Positions 25,686-35,384 of a stretch of 64,000 bases of DNA are shown here, piece after piece. The notes below the pieces were generated by a model that saw only the letters and a list, made by a program, of their open reading frames with translations, did not search any database and was not told the origin of the DNA. A program made the position numbers and the translations under genes. This DNA comes from a bacterium (GTDB lineage: Bacteria; Patescibacteriota; Saccharimonadia; Saccharimonadales; UBA4665): the NCBI GenBank assembly GCA_021848145.1, contig JAJZMX010000002.1, positions 143,503-207,502 on the forward strand, read 5' to 3'. How positions within the stretch are numbered: the first letter of the stretch is position 1; every line of letters begins with the position of its first letter.

Positions 25686-26365
25686 TTCAGTTTAATCTTC
25701 TCCCTGATATTAAGCTTGAGTACTTAAAAGCTCAAAGGAATCAAAGGCTTGTTATAGGTATTTCTGTTTTAGTAACAGCCGCTTCTATTGTTCTCGCTGG
25801 AGTATTATTCTCTCTTACAGCGCTACAAAAGCACCAAATTAATAACTTACATGCAGATATACAGAAACAGTCTGCAGATCTTACTGGGCAAAAAAACTTA
25901 AATGCTATCCTTACGGTTCAGAATCAAATACAAACGCTTAACAAGCTTCATCAACAAGAGCCAGCAGTCTCAGATTTAGCTACATATCTGAATCAAACTA
26001 TTCCTGTCACGGCGGGGCTTAGCAATCTATCAATTGATTTTGGAGCCGACACTATAACAATGAATGGTAACGCAGACTCATTGGGTACAGTTGACCAGCT
26101 TGTGGACAGTTTAAAGTTTGCAACTTATAGCGTTAGTGGAGTTAAGGGATCTAATCCTGCTTTTTCTAATGTTGTTCTGTCTTCGTTTGGAGTGAGCAGC
26201 CAGGGAACAAATTTTACAATTACTTTGAGCTTTGATCCTAATCTATTCAACAATACCGAGAATATAAAGTTAAGCGTACCAAGCAAAGTTACGACCAGGT
26301 CAGAGCTTAGCCAGCCAAATGTATTGTTTCAGCAAAAACCAAAAGCAAACGGAAGTAAGCCATGA
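25682..26365 (+). CDS. pilN: PilN-like pilus assembly protein
   Basis: The N-terminus MIQFNLLPDIKLEYLKAQR is the classical PilN PilM-binding segment (INLLP). A single membrane helix (residues 24-47) and a coiled coil then a periplasmic-type ferredoxin-like domain follow. 227 residues. Overlapping ATGA junctions on both sides show coupling to pilM and pilO. Confidence 0.88.
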   Translation: MIQFNLLPDIKLEYLKAQRNQRLVIGISVLVTAASIVLAGVLFSLTALQKHQINNLHADIQKQSADLTGQKNLNAILTVQNQIQTLNKLHQQEPAVSDLATYLNQTIPVTAGLSNLSIDFGADTITMNGNADSLGTVDQLVDSLKFATYSVSGVKGSNPAFSNVVLSSFGVSSQGTNFTITLSFDPNLFNNTENIKLSVPSKVTTRSELSQPNVLFQQKPKANGSKP

Positions 26366-27060
26366 ATATTAAAGATCAAGTTTCATTTAAAAGGTTAGCC
26401 TTAAGTAAAGCCAACACTCAAATGTTGGCTGTAGCGGCAGTCGCTGCTTTCGTTACGGTTTTTTGCCTAGGCGCTGCTAACTATTTTTGGGGATTAAGGA
26501 GTTACCAGGCAAAAATTATTTCTTCTGACACCGTTGCGGATAATAACTTGAAGGCAGATGTTCGTGCCAAAAATCAGCTAGAGAATTCATATCTTAAATT
26601 TGCCAATAAAACCCCAAACCTTATAAACCAAAATAATTCAGGCTTCATAATGGGGCCTAACGGCCAAAAATACAGCTATAACAACGCTATTATTGTTCTC
26701 GATGCCTTGCCTAGCAGGTATGATTTTCCTGCTCTTACTGCATCAATACAATCATTCTTGCAAAGACAAAACTTGGACATAACCGCAATCAGCGGGACTG
26801 ATCAGACTGGCAGTGTAACTACCAAGCCTTCTGGAAATCCTCAGCTAGTATCAATACCTTTTTCTTTTACCGTAGTTAATGCAAGCTACAGCGCCGTTCA
26901 AAATCTACTAAAGAATATGATGGAGTCTATACGTCCACTCACGATAGATAAGATGACCTTATCTGGTACTGACAGTAGTATGACAGTAACAATTAATGCA
27001 CATACTTATTTCCAGCCGGGTAAGGAATTTAAGATAGGAACGGAGACCATAGCTAGATGA
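26362..27060 (+). CDS. pilO: PilO-like pilus assembly protein
   Basis: A bitopic protein with one helix (about residues 19-45), a coiled coil and an external domain containing ALPSRYDFPALTASIQSFL and a typical VPFSFTVVNASYSAVQNLL-like strand (PFSFTVVNASYSAVQNLLK). It forms a heterodimer with PilN in characterised systems. It overlaps pilN and the next small gene by 4 bases each. Confidence 0.82.
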   Translation: MNIKDQVSFKRLALSKANTQMLAVAAVAAFVTVFCLGAANYFWGLRSYQAKIISSDTVADNNLKADVRAKNQLENSYLKFANKTPNLINQNNSGFIMGPNGQKYSYNNAIIVLDALPSRYDFPALTASIQSFLQRQNLDITAISGTDQTGSVTTKPSGNPQLVSIPFSFTVVNASYSAVQNLLKNMMESIRPLTIDKMTLSGTDSSMTVTINAHTYFQPGKEFKIGTETIAR

Positions 27061-27314
27061 AAGCAAAAGACATAGCTTTAATTGTGGTTGCAGTTATACT
27101 TGGGATCATATTTTCTGAAGTAATTAATAATCTGGTTTTTGTTAAGTCTAATAGTGGGCAGCAAGTAGATGTAGTGCCATCAATTTCCAGTAAGTTCCCA
27201 ACCGTCGACAGCCGTTATTTTAATAGCAGTTCAATTGATCCTACGCTGTTTATTAAAATCGGCAACAATCAAAATTCTAATCCCTTTCTTAGCAGCACAA
27301 ACTCTAATAATTAG
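27057..27314 (+). CDS. Small membrane-anchored pilus-operon protein, unknown
   Basis: 85 residues: one N-terminal helix (AKDIALIVVAVILGIIFSEV) and a short Asn/Ser-rich external tail. It holds the position of PilP but lacks a PilP domain, and no outer membrane is expected in this lineage. It is coupled to pilO by ATGA and ends 6 bases before the pilB ATG. Function unknown. Confidence 0.65.
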   Translation: MKAKDIALIVVAVILGIIFSEVINNLVFVKSNSGQQVDVVPSISSKFPTVDSRYFNSSSIDPTLFIKIGNNQNSNPFLSSTNSNN

Positions 27315-27320
27315 TTGAAA

Positions 27321-29099
27321 ATGAGTGTTCTATCACTTTCATCAGATCAGCAAATTAAAGAAGCGTTGGTTAACGCTAATTTAATATCCTCCGACAAACT
27401 TTTTAAACTAACTGAAGAGGCTAAAAATAAAAAAACACCCCTATTCACGTACTTGATTCAAGGGGGATTTATAACCGACGAAGACCTGACTCGAATAACA
27501 GCCAAGGTTAACCGAATACCATACGTTAACCTCTCTACGGCCAAGTTAAACCAAGAAATTTTAAAGTTATTACCTCAGGATATAGCCGAACGTTATATGG
27601 TTGTCCCTTTAGGCGAAATGCAGAATAAACTTGTCCTAGCTATGCTTGACGCGGGTAACGTTCAGGCCGTCGATTTTTTAAGTAACCGCATTGGCCGACC
27701 AATAAAGGTTTACGCCGCAAGCGAGAGTGGGATCAGACAAATTTTAAAGCAGTACTCCACTAGGCTGGACACTTCTATGGCGGGTTCTCTAAATCTTGAA
27801 CAGCCAATCGCCAAAGAAGAGAAAAAAGACGGAAGTAATATAAAAACAATAGTTCAAGATTCGCCAATTTCTAAGGCGTTAACAGCTATTTTAGAGTTTG
27901 CTGCACGCAACCGTGCGAGCGATGTTCATATAGAGCCCTCGGAGAATGAATTGAAAATTCGCTGCAGAATTGATGGTTTGCTTAGAGAGATAATGAAAAT
28001 GCCTAAAGCTTCTGAACCCGCACTCGTTAGTCGCGTTAAAATTCTATCCAATTTAAAGATTGATGAGCACAGGATACCTCAGGACGGTCAATTCACAATT
28101 AAGGTTGATGATAAAATTATCGATTTAAGAATTGCTATTGCGCCAATAGTTTGGGGAGAGCAAGTAGTTATTAGGCTTTTGGATAAATCAAGTTCGTCGT
28201 TTAGGCTTGAAGACCTTGGATATGCCGGTAGGCAAATAAGGCTTATTAGAGAATCACTAAAAGTATCTAGTGGTATGATTCTGACTTCAGGACCTACAGG
28301 GTCTGGTAAGTCCACATCTCTTTATTCGCTTATACAGGAAATTAAAGACGATTCTATAAATATTGTTACTCTTGAAGACCCGGTAGAGTACAAGATGTCC
28401 GGCATAAACCAGATTCAGGTTAATCCAGATGTTGGGTTAACTTTTGCTTCTGGGCTAAGGTCTATCTTACGTCAGGACCCCGACGTAATAATGGTTGGAG
28501 AAATTCGTGATGCCGAAACTGCCCAGTTAGCAGTACAATCAGCCTTAACGGGACACCTTGTTTTGTCTACACTTCATACAAATTCGGCAGCTGGAATATT
28601 GCCCAGATTATTAGACATGGGTGTTGAGCCGTTCTTAATTGCTTCAACCGTTAAAACTGTTATTGGGCAGAGGTTGGTAAGAAAGGTGGCGCCAAATGCA
28701 GAAAAGTACGATAGTACTGCTGCCGAAACTCAGGCAATTAAAGAAGTTATAGGTAATCTTTTACCTCAAAACAAGGATAGAATTAAAGCAGTAAGTGATG
28801 ATCTTGGCTTTAAGGACTTGCCCTTAGCTGATCAAAACGCTTATACTTTATTTAGAGGTAAAGATACGATCGATACCCCTGGTGGTTATAAAGGTAGAAT
28901 GGGAATATACGAAGTATTTTCGGTTAGTGAGCAAATACAAGGACTTATCATGAAACAAGCTACATCAAAAGACATAGAGAAGGTAGCTGTTGCACAAGGG
29001 ATGGTAACAATGCGACAGGATGGCTTTTTAAAGGCTATTAGTGGTATTACAACACTGCCAGAAGTAAACAGGGTAGCAACGTCTGATGTCGAGGATTAA
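27321..29099 (+). CDS. pilB: Type IV pilus extension ATPase PilB
   Basis: GspE/PilB-family hexameric ATPase. An N-terminal MshEN domain (residues 1-150) precedes the motor: Walker A GPTGSGKSTSLYSL near 330, the Asp box VTLEDPVEYKM, Walker B DPDVIMVGEIRDAETA and the His box GHLVLSTLHTN. The tetracysteine zinc finger that normally follows RLVR is missing (RLVRKVAPNAEKYDS has no Cys). ATG at 27321 preferred over TTG at 27315. Confidence 0.95.
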   Translation: MSVLSLSSDQQIKEALVNANLISSDKLFKLTEEAKNKKTPLFTYLIQGGFITDEDLTRITAKVNRIPYVNLSTAKLNQEILKLLPQDIAERYMVVPLGEMQNKLVLAMLDAGNVQAVDFLSNRIGRPIKVYAASESGIRQILKQYSTRLDTSMAGSLNLEQPIAKEEKKDGSNIKTIVQDSPISKALTAILEFAARNRASDVHIEPSENELKIRCRIDGLLREIMKMPKASEPALVSRVKILSNLKIDEHRIPQDGQFTIKVDDKIIDLRIAIAPIVWGEQVVIRLLDKSSSSFRLEDLGYAGRQIRLIRESLKVSSGMILTSGPTGSGKSTSLYSLIQEIKDDSINIVTLEDPVEYKMSGINQIQVNPDVGLTFASGLRSILRQDPDVIMVGEIRDAETAQLAVQSALTGHLVLSTLHTNSAAGILPRLLDMGVEPFLIASTVKTVIGQRLVRKVAPNAEKYDSTAAETQAIKEVIGNLLPQNKDRIKAVSDDLGFKDLPLADQNAYTLFRGKDTIDTPGGYKGRMGIYEVFSVSEQIQGLIMKQATSKDIEKVAVAQGMVTMRQDGFLKAISGITTLPEVNRVATSDVED

Positions 29100-29132
29100 A
29101 CTGTAGGGAAAAATAAAAAGGGTGGAATAAAA

Positions 29133-30200
29133 ATGCAAGATCAGCCAAGAATCGAAGTTTTGCTAGAGGAAGTTATAAAGAAAAAGGCCTCGGACTTGCA
29201 CATACAGGTCGGGCTGCCACCAATGCTTAGGGTCGATGGTTCATTAGTGTCCGTTAATGGCGCAGAAGTTCTTAATGAAGAGGGTGTTGAAGCTTTAGTT
29301 TTTGCAATTCTTGATGAAGACCAAAAACAGATATTGCTAAAAGATAAGGAATTTGACTTCAGTTTCGCTTTCGGAGACCTAGGAAGGTTCCGAGTAAATG
29401 CATTCCACGAAAGGGGAAACTTGGCTGCAGCCTTAAGGCTAATCCCTAACGATATATTGACTATTGAGCAACTTGGACTACCTCCAGTAGTTAATAAATT
29501 TTCTGATTATCCTAGAGGGTTAGTTTTAGTAACTGGGCCTACAGGTTCGGGTAAATCTACTACTCTCGCTGCTATGATTCGTAAGATTAATTCTGAGAAG
29601 GCAGTGCACATAGTCACGATCGAAGATCCCATAGAATATACCCATAAATCTATAAAATCTGTAGTAGTACAACGAGAGGTTCATTATGACACTTATAGCT
29701 TTAGTGCTGCATTACGGTCGGCCCTTCGTGAAGACCCAGATGTTGTGCTCGTAGGCGAGATGAGGGATCTTGAAACAATAGCCAGTGCAATAACTATTGC
29801 TGAAACTGGACACCTAGTGTTTGCAACTCTACACACTAACAGTGCCGCACAATCGATTGATCGCATGATTGATGTTTTCCCGCCTCATCAACAGCCACAA
29901 ATACGATCCCAGCTATCCAATATATTAATGGCTATCGTTTCACAGCGGCTTATACCGCAAATAGGTGGAGGTCGTATAGCTGCCGCAGAGATATTGGTTG
30001 CAACTCCTGCCGTTAGAAATATTATTCGTGAGGGCAAGAGTCACCAGCTTGATGCTGTTATTCAGACTGGGGCTGAGTACGGTATGCAGTCGATGGACAA
30101 GACTTTAGTTAGCCTTATTCACGCAGGAACAATTAGTTATGATGAGGCTAGGAACTTTGCTATTGACCTTGAAGAATTAGATAGGTTAATGCGAGGCTGA
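29133..30200 (+). CDS. pilT: Type IV pilus retraction ATPase PilT
   Basis: 355 residues. Walker A GPTGSGKSTTLAAM, Asp box VTIEDPIEYTHK, Walker B DPDVVLVGEMRDLETI, and the PilT-specific C-terminal motif AVRNIIREGKSHQL (AIRNLIRE family signature) are present, so it is a retraction motor rather than another PilB. GGGTGGA precedes the ATG. Presence of both motors implies dynamic pili. Confidence 0.96.
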   Translation: MQDQPRIEVLLEEVIKKKASDLHIQVGLPPMLRVDGSLVSVNGAEVLNEEGVEALVFAILDEDQKQILLKDKEFDFSFAFGDLGRFRVNAFHERGNLAAALRLIPNDILTIEQLGLPPVVNKFSDYPRGLVLVTGPTGSGKSTTLAAMIRKINSEKAVHIVTIEDPIEYTHKSIKSVVVQREVHYDTYSFSAALRSALREDPDVVLVGEMRDLETIASAITIAETGHLVFATLHTNSAAQSIDRMIDVFPPHQQPQIRSQLSNILMAIVSQRLIPQIGGGRIAAAEILVATPAVRNIIREGKSHQLDAVIQTGAEYGMQSMDKTLVSLIHAGTISYDEARNFAIDLEELDRLMRG

Positions 30201-30201
30201 A

Positions 30202-31425
30202 ATGCTTACCTATACTTACGAAGCAAGAAATGCATCTACTGGCCAGAAGATAAAAGCTGAAGTTCAGGCTGATAATGAACAAAACGCGGTCAAACTGCTT
30301 CGTGAGCAGGGTCTAACACCAATTAGCATAAAGCTAAATAAAAAGGGCGGCTTTAGCCGTCTTAGCAGAGTTAAAGCAAAAGATAAGGTTCTTTTCAGTA
30401 GGCAGTTAGCAACTATGATTAACGCAGGTCTCCCTCTGGTACAAAGTTTACGTAGCGTTGCTAAGCAAACCCCTTCAAAACCCATGAAGGCCGTTATTAA
30501 CGAAGTAGTCACCGATGTTGAAGCCGGAACAGCATTCTCAGTTTCATTAGCTAAGCACCCTAAAGTTTTCAACAGGGTATATATTAGTTTAGTTCAAGCT
30601 GGGGAAACTTCAGGGACATTAGATGTTGGTCTTGAAAGACTTGCCGACCAACAGGAGAAAGATGCAGATATTGTAAGCAAGGTTAGAGGTGCTATGATTT
30701 ACCCGGCAATAGTACTACTGGTGATGGTAGCAGTTGTTGGCTTTATGGTCGTAAAAGTAATGCCCCAAGTAAAAAATATTTACTCTGGGCTACCTGGTGT
30801 AAGCCTACCTTTACCTACCCGCATCATGCTTGGTATTTCTGGATTTGTGACGCATGATTGGTGGGTGTTATTGGTAATTATTGCCGTTCTAGCGGTAGTT
30901 ATATGGCGGGGGAAAAATACAGAAGTTGGTAGGAAAGTAGTAGATAAGGTAAAAATGCATGCCTGGCCTTTTGGGACGCTCTTTATGAAGATGTACATGG
31001 CTCGTTTTGCTAGAACCGGCACAACCCTGGTTGCAAGTGGAGTTCCACTGTTGCAGGTACTAGATATAACGGGTGAAGCTGTGGATAACGTCTACATTTC
31101 TAAATCTCTTCAGGAAGCATCGGAAAAAGTTAAGGGTGGCAAGGCATTGTCTGAAGCTCTGTCAAATGACCCTAACTTCTTAGAGCTTGTACCAAGTATG
31201 ATAAAAATTGGTGAACAATCGGGTTCGCTCGAGGTAATGCTCGATAAGGCAGCCACTTACTACGAAAAAGAAGTGGATAATGAAATAAAGACAATCTCTA
31301 CTATTATTGAGCCGGTTCTCATGATAGTTATGGGGGTGGTCGCTCTTACTATAGTGGCGGCTGTACTCTTACCCATTTACGGCTTAGTAAACCAACCAGG
31401 TTTTACCGGAAATATAGCGGGATAA
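30202..31425 (+). CDS. pilC: Type IV pilus platform protein PilC
   Basis: Two T2SSF domains (about 70-190 and 270-395), each with FSRQLATMINAGLPL- and FARTGTTLVASGVPL-type motifs, and three membrane helices (about 165-190, 215-235, 375-400). It is the inner-membrane platform rotated by PilB/PilT. Starts 1 base after pilT. 407 residues, normal length. Confidence 0.95.
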   Translation: MLTYTYEARNASTGQKIKAEVQADNEQNAVKLLREQGLTPISIKLNKKGGFSRLSRVKAKDKVLFSRQLATMINAGLPLVQSLRSVAKQTPSKPMKAVINEVVTDVEAGTAFSVSLAKHPKVFNRVYISLVQAGETSGTLDVGLERLADQQEKDADIVSKVRGAMIYPAIVLLVMVAVVGFMVVKVMPQVKNIYSGLPGVSLPLPTRIMLGISGFVTHDWWVLLVIIAVLAVVIWRGKNTEVGRKVVDKVKMHAWPFGTLFMKMYMARFARTGTTLVASGVPLLQVLDITGEAVDNVYISKSLQEASEKVKGGKALSEALSNDPNFLELVPSMIKIGEQSGSLEVMLDKAATYYEKEVDNEIKTISTIIEPVLMIVMGVVALTIVAAVLLPIYGLVNQPGFTGNIAG

Positions 31426-31428
31426 GTA

Positions 31429-31455
31429 TTGCAAAAAAAATAACGTTCGTATAAT
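31429..31455 (+). promoter_or_regulatory. Pilin gene promoter
   Basis: TTGCAA (31429-31434) and a perfect TATAAT (31450-31455) with a short 15-base spacer, in the 88-base gap after pilC. It would give the pilin its own, probably higher, transcription, with a leader of about 50 bases and AAAGGGGG as ribosome site. Confidence 0.45.
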
Positions 31456-31513
31456 ATGCAAGCATAAGCTAAATAAAATGCAAATAAATATAGCAATCAA
31501 AGGGGGCATTTGA

Positions 31514-32062
31514 ATGCAAAAACTAAAATTAAAAGACAGATCTGGTTTTACGATCATTGAAATCATGATAGTACTAGCAATAGCAGGTTTGATTATGCTT
31601 ATAGTCTTCTTGGCAGTTCCAGCTTTGCAGCGTTCGGCTAGGAACACAAGTCGTAAGAATGACGTTGGTAATATTTCCACTGCGATCGCAAACTACATAA
31701 GTAATAATAACGGCACTCCTCCAGGGATGGAGAGTGGCGCGTTTAATCAGACAACTTGCAACAATGATATCTATGATTCAACTGGTCCTTCAGGAATAGT
31801 TACCACCATAAAGCTTGGATACTATACTGATGCTCAAGTATATTGCGCTCAACCAGGATCTGCTATTACGAATTGTAGTTCGGTGGGTACTTCGAGCTGT
31901 ACTGCTTCGTCGACAGAGGTTACGACAGAAAATGTTATATATATTCCCGGCGATACATGTAGTGGCAATTCTCCTACATCAGGAGCTGGACGGGGATTTG
32001 CATTAGTCTACGAAGTTGAGTCTGGCAGCAGTTCAGCTCAAGAGCAATGTCTAGCTGGCTAA
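31514..32062 (+). CDS. pilA: Type IV major pilin-like prepilin
   Basis: The leader MQKLKLKDRSG is cut before FTIIEIMIVLAIAGL, with Glu at mature position 5 and a 23-residue hydrophobic helix, the class III signal. The globular part is Ser/Thr/Gly-rich and contains six cysteines after residue 70, which could form disulfides outside the cell. 182 residues. No prepilin peptidase gene is in the window. Confidence 0.9.
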   Translation: MQKLKLKDRSGFTIIEIMIVLAIAGLIMLIVFLAVPALQRSARNTSRKNDVGNISTAIANYISNNNGTPPGMESGAFNQTTCNNDIYDSTGPSGIVTTIKLGYYTDAQVYCAQPGSAITNCSSVGTSSCTASSTEVTTENVIYIPGDTCSGNSPTSGAGRGFALVYEVESGSSSAQEQCLAG

Positions 32063-32081
32063 AACATAAAGAGTGATATAT

Positions 32082-32114
32082 AAAAACAGACCTATTATAT
32101 TGGGTCTGTTTTTT
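32082..32114 (+). terminator. Terminator of the pilus operon
   Basis: AAAAACAGACC (32082-32092) pairs with GGTCTGTTTTT (32103-32113), a 10-base loop, ending in six T. Confidence 0.85.
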
Positions 32115-32173
32115 ATAAGTTTAAATATAATAATGGCTATTTATTGTTCTAATTCAGCTAATGATCAATAGGC

Positions 32174-33085
32174 TTAATTTTTATGATGATATTTTTCGTA
32201 CGCATTCTTTAAGTGGGGGTCGGTTATATGGGTATATATCTGGGTTGTAGATATGTCGCTATGACCCAGCATTACCTGTACAGTTCTTAGATCGGCTCCG
32301 TTCATCAGTAGGTCGGTTCCGAAGCTATGTCGCATCGTGTGCGGACTAACGTGTTTAGTTATGCCCGCTAGCAGGGCATAACGGGATACTAAGCGCTGTA
32401 TGCTACGGGCAGTTAACCTGTAGTAGTTACCGCTAAGGTCTACTTTTTTAGAGCCACTGTAGCGTATGAATAGGGGCTTAGCGTTATCTATCCTCTTATC
32501 CATGTATTTTTGAATCCACATGGCAGCCTGTTCGCTTATGAACACCAGCCTGTCTTTTTGCCCCTTACCTCGGACCATAAACTCACGCCTCTTTAAGTTT
32601 ATATGGTCTCTGTCGAGTCCGACAAGCTCACTTACGCGCAGTCCGCTCGCAAAAAGGAGTTCTAGTATAGCCCTGTCCCTTAAACCGTTAATAGTGTCAG
32701 TATTTGGCTGAGAGAAGAGAGACTCTAGCTCATCTTCATTTAGAAAAGTGACCTGTTTTCTCTTAGTTCTAGCCAGCTCTATTTTAGCCGGATTCATTGC
32801 CGTTATATCCCTTTTCGCACAAAACTTCAAAAAACTTCTTAAAGCGATTAGATGGTAATTGAGTGTGATTGGACTTAGCTCATCGCTTGTATTGGATCCT
32901 AATCGGTGAAGCCATAGCCGCCATTTCCTAATCATCTCAGGGTCTATATCTGACACATCAATATCTCCTGCGAAATCTGATAACCGTGTAAGGTAGTGGT
33001 CGTAGTTGGCAATTGTTTTTTGCGACCTGTTCTGTTCAATTTCGAGGTATTCTAGGAAATCGGTTTTTATTTTGTTGAACTTCAC
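32174..33085 (-). CDS. xerA: Tyrosine recombinase XerC/XerD type
   Basis: 303 residues with the N-terminal SAM-like domain (1-100) and the catalytic domain: Arg in SGLRVSELVGL, Lys in VRGKGQKDRLV, HxxR in SPHTMRHSFGTDLL, His in MLGHSDISTTQIYTH with the nucleophilic Tyr in IYTH. All catalytic residues are present. Likely the single Xer for dimer resolution with FtsK; no dif site was found in the window. It has the 60-base gap to pilA's terminator downstream. Confidence 0.93.
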   Translation of the reverse strand: MKFNKIKTDFLEYLEIEQNRSQKTIANYDHYLTRLSDFAGDIDVSDIDPEMIRKWRLWLHRLGSNTSDELSPITLNYHLIALRSFLKFCAKRDITAMNPAKIELARTKRKQVTFLNEDELESLFSQPNTDTINGLRDRAILELLFASGLRVSELVGLDRDHINLKRREFMVRGKGQKDRLVFISEQAAMWIQKYMDKRIDNAKPLFIRYSGSKKVDLSGNYYRLTARSIQRLVSRYALLAGITKHVSPHTMRHSFGTDLLMNGADLRTVQVMLGHSDISTTQIYTHITDPHLKNAYEKYHHKN

Positions 33086-33130
33086 ATAATTATTTTACGA
33101 CATATAGCTACTTAGCGGGTATTTATCTGT

Positions 33131-33136
33131 TACAAT
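33131..33136 (+). promoter_or_regulatory. ndk -10 box
   Basis: TACAAT ends 11 bases before the ndk ATG; with no Shine-Dalgarno the leader would be about 4 bases. Confidence 0.4.
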
Positions 33137-33146
33137 ATTCTAATCT

Positions 33147-33656
33147 ATGGAAAGAACACTAATACTACTAAAGCCGGACGCATTACAAAGGGCGATTGCT
33201 GGTGAAATTATTACTAGGTTTGAAAAAGTGGGCCTCAAAATAGTCGCAGCCAAGATTATTAAGCCTTCGGAAGAAGAATATTACTACCACTATGAAACCA
33301 TAGGCAAAATGATATCAAGGAGAGGGCAAGGGGCTTTTGATGCCACATTGGCCTTCATGCAGGAAGGGCCTGTGCTAGCTATGGTGCTCGAGGGGATAGA
33401 GGCGGTTTCATTAGTAAGGAAAATGGTAGGAACTACTGAGCCAAAAGTAGCTGAACCTGGAACAATAAGAGGAGATTATTCTCATATAAGTTTCGAATAT
33501 GCTAATAAAAGAGGGATGTCTATCCCTAACCTTATTCATGCGTCAGGAGATGTCGATGAGGCCAGGAAAGAAATAGACCATTGGTTTAAGAAGGAGGAAA
33601 TATTTCAATACTCAACTGTTCATGATAAATTTACCCAAGGCGACAGTAAGCAATAA
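33147..33656 (+). CDS. ndk: Nucleoside diphosphate kinase
   Basis: ERTLILLKPDALQRAIAGEII is the family N-terminus; catalytic His131 lies in NLIHASGD (commonly NLIHGSD), one residue longer than usual. The protein has 169 residues against about 140-150, with extra residues around 45-60 (SEEEYYYHYETIGKM). It transfers gamma-phosphate to NDPs. Stands alone, followed by tRNA-Arg. Confidence 0.93.
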   Translation: MERTLILLKPDALQRAIAGEIITRFEKVGLKIVAAKIIKPSEEEYYYHYETIGKMISRRGQGAFDATLAFMQEGPVLAMVLEGIEAVSLVRKMVGTTEPKVAEPGTIRGDYSHISFEYANKRGMSIPNLIHASGDVDEARKEIDHWFKKEEIFQYSTVHDKFTQGDSKQ

Positions 33657-33681
33657 TTTCCGCACATTTTAGTTAAATTAC

Positions 33682-33756
33682 GCCCCTATAGTTCAATGGA
33701 TAAAATAGCTCCGTCCTAAGGAGAAGCTGGAGGTTCGAATCCTTCTAGGGGCACCA
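33682..33756 (+). tRNA. tRNA-Arg (anticodon CCT)
   Basis: The acceptor arms GCCCCTA and TAGGGGC pair. The anticodon loop GTCCTAA reads AGG. The T arm has GGTTCGAATCC. CCA is encoded. Confidence 0.93.
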
Positions 33757-33925
33757 TTGTCATCCAGTATAGTTGTAAAAAGCGATTTTATTTTATTAAT
33801 TCCAATAGTATCGACGATTATTGTAAGGTTTTAAGTCTTTTATATTAATAGAAAAGATTACAGGTTTAAATTTTAGTCTTAAGACAATATAATGAATAGG
33901 ATATTTCCAGCATCGGAAGGGCTTA

Positions 33926-35311
33926 ATGGATAAAAGACAAAATAGACCAAGATTTATTGAGGATATTAGTTTCAACCAAAAGAAACGTCCAACGACTATA
34001 AGCGGTTTGCAAAATAATTTAAGCAACTCTTCGACATATAGACCACAAACAGGCAGCATGCCTCAAAATAAAAATGACAATAATTTCAGAAATAACTCAA
34101 ATGGTTCTGGTTTTCTTAATAGCATGAATCCAAACAAGCCTAATCTCAATAGCCAACCTCGACGTAGTCAAAACCAACCCACCACTTTGCTAAACACTAC
34201 TCTTCCCAACAGTTATTTTGAAAACCGCGGGGATAATGGAAATGGTGCTGGCAAGAAGCCTAAGAAGCACAGGTGGGTAAAGAGGCACAAGATACTAACA
34301 TCGTTGGCAGTAGTTGCATTGTTAATTCTAGGTGTTGGTGGATGGTTCGGCTCAAGTATTATTGGTAATTTAGACAAAGTATTTCACGGCAATATATTTA
34401 GCGATGTTCATGCTCTATTTAGTTCAACCACTCTTAGGGGTGAGGCTCAGGGAAGGGTAAATATACTTCTTGCGGGATACCAAGGTAAACACAGTGACGA
34501 AGGCGCACTTACGGACTCAATTATGGTAGTTAGCTTGGACACTAAAAATAATACAGGCTTTACATTTAGTATCCCTAGAGACCTATTAGTTAGGATTCCA
34601 GGAATGGGTTATCAAAAAATTAATGCCGCGAATACAGCAAAAAACTTTAATGAGTCCGGGTACTTTAAAGGTGGCATGGGTCAACTGCAGCAAATTATTG
34701 AACAAGACTTTGGGATACCTATCCAGTATTACGCTCTGATCAACTACAATGCTTTTGAGGATGCAGTAAATGCCGTTGGGGGTATAACAATAGTCATTAA
34801 GAGTCCTGACCCCAGAGGACTCTATGACCCCAACGTAGATAAAGCTCACGGCGGCCCTGTTAGGCTTCCAAACGGACCAGTAACCCTAAATGGAATCCAT
34901 GCATTAGCCTTAGCACTTGCCAGGGGTGACTCACCATATGCATATGGCTTCCCCCAGAGTGATATTAACCGTGAACAGCATCAACGACAGATGTTAATAG
35001 CACTAGAACAAAAAGCATTTAGCGCAGGGGTATTGAGTAATCCTATTAAGGTGTCTAACTTATTTAGTGCAATAGGTAGCAATGTTAAGACGGACTTAAC
35101 TTTGGCAGATGCATTAAAGCTTGTTCAGCTAGCAAAGAAGGTAAAGATTAGCAATATTAAATCCTATGGACTTAGCTACGGAGCAGGCCAATTACTTACA
35201 ACATATTATTCGCAATCTCAAGGAGATTCGCTTATTCCTGCTGCTGGATTAAATAACTACACTCAGATTCAGAATTTTTATGATTCCATTACTGCTAGCA
35301 AGTCAAATTAA
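33926..35311 (+). CDS. LytR-CpsA-Psr (LCP) family protein
   Basis: LCP enzymes attach glycopolymers to peptidoglycan. Residues 1-110 are Asn/Gln/Pro-rich and cytoplasmic, followed by a basic stretch KKPKKHRWVKRHK and one membrane helix (about 120-140). The LCP domain includes NILLAGYQG, LTDSIMVVSLD, FSIPRDLLVRIPG, KINAAN and GGITIVIKSPDPRGLYDP; the Arg residues that hold the polyprenyl phosphate (FSIPRD, LARGD) are present. The long disordered cytoplasmic N-terminus is unusual. 461 residues. Confidence 0.9.
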   Translation: MDKRQNRPRFIEDISFNQKKRPTTISGLQNNLSNSSTYRPQTGSMPQNKNDNNFRNNSNGSGFLNSMNPNKPNLNSQPRRSQNQPTTLLNTTLPNSYFENRGDNGNGAGKKPKKHRWVKRHKILTSLAVVALLILGVGGWFGSSIIGNLDKVFHGNIFSDVHALFSSTTLRGEAQGRVNILLAGYQGKHSDEGALTDSIMVVSLDTKNNTGFTFSIPRDLLVRIPGMGYQKINAANTAKNFNESGYFKGGMGQLQQIIEQDFGIPIQYYALINYNAFEDAVNAVGGITIVIKSPDPRGLYDPNVDKAHGGPVRLPNGPVTLNGIHALALALARGDSPYAYGFPQSDINREQHQRQMLIALEQKAFSAGVLSNPIKVSNLFSAIGSNVKTDLTLADALKLVQLAKKVKISNIKSYGLSYGAGQLLTTYYSQSQGDSLIPAAGLNNYTQIQNFYDSITASKSN

Positions 35312-35384
35312 TCGCAGCCCAATACATTAATTGTCTTCTAATTTTGTTAAGTATAGCTAAAAAGAAGTAAAATATTGGTTAACA

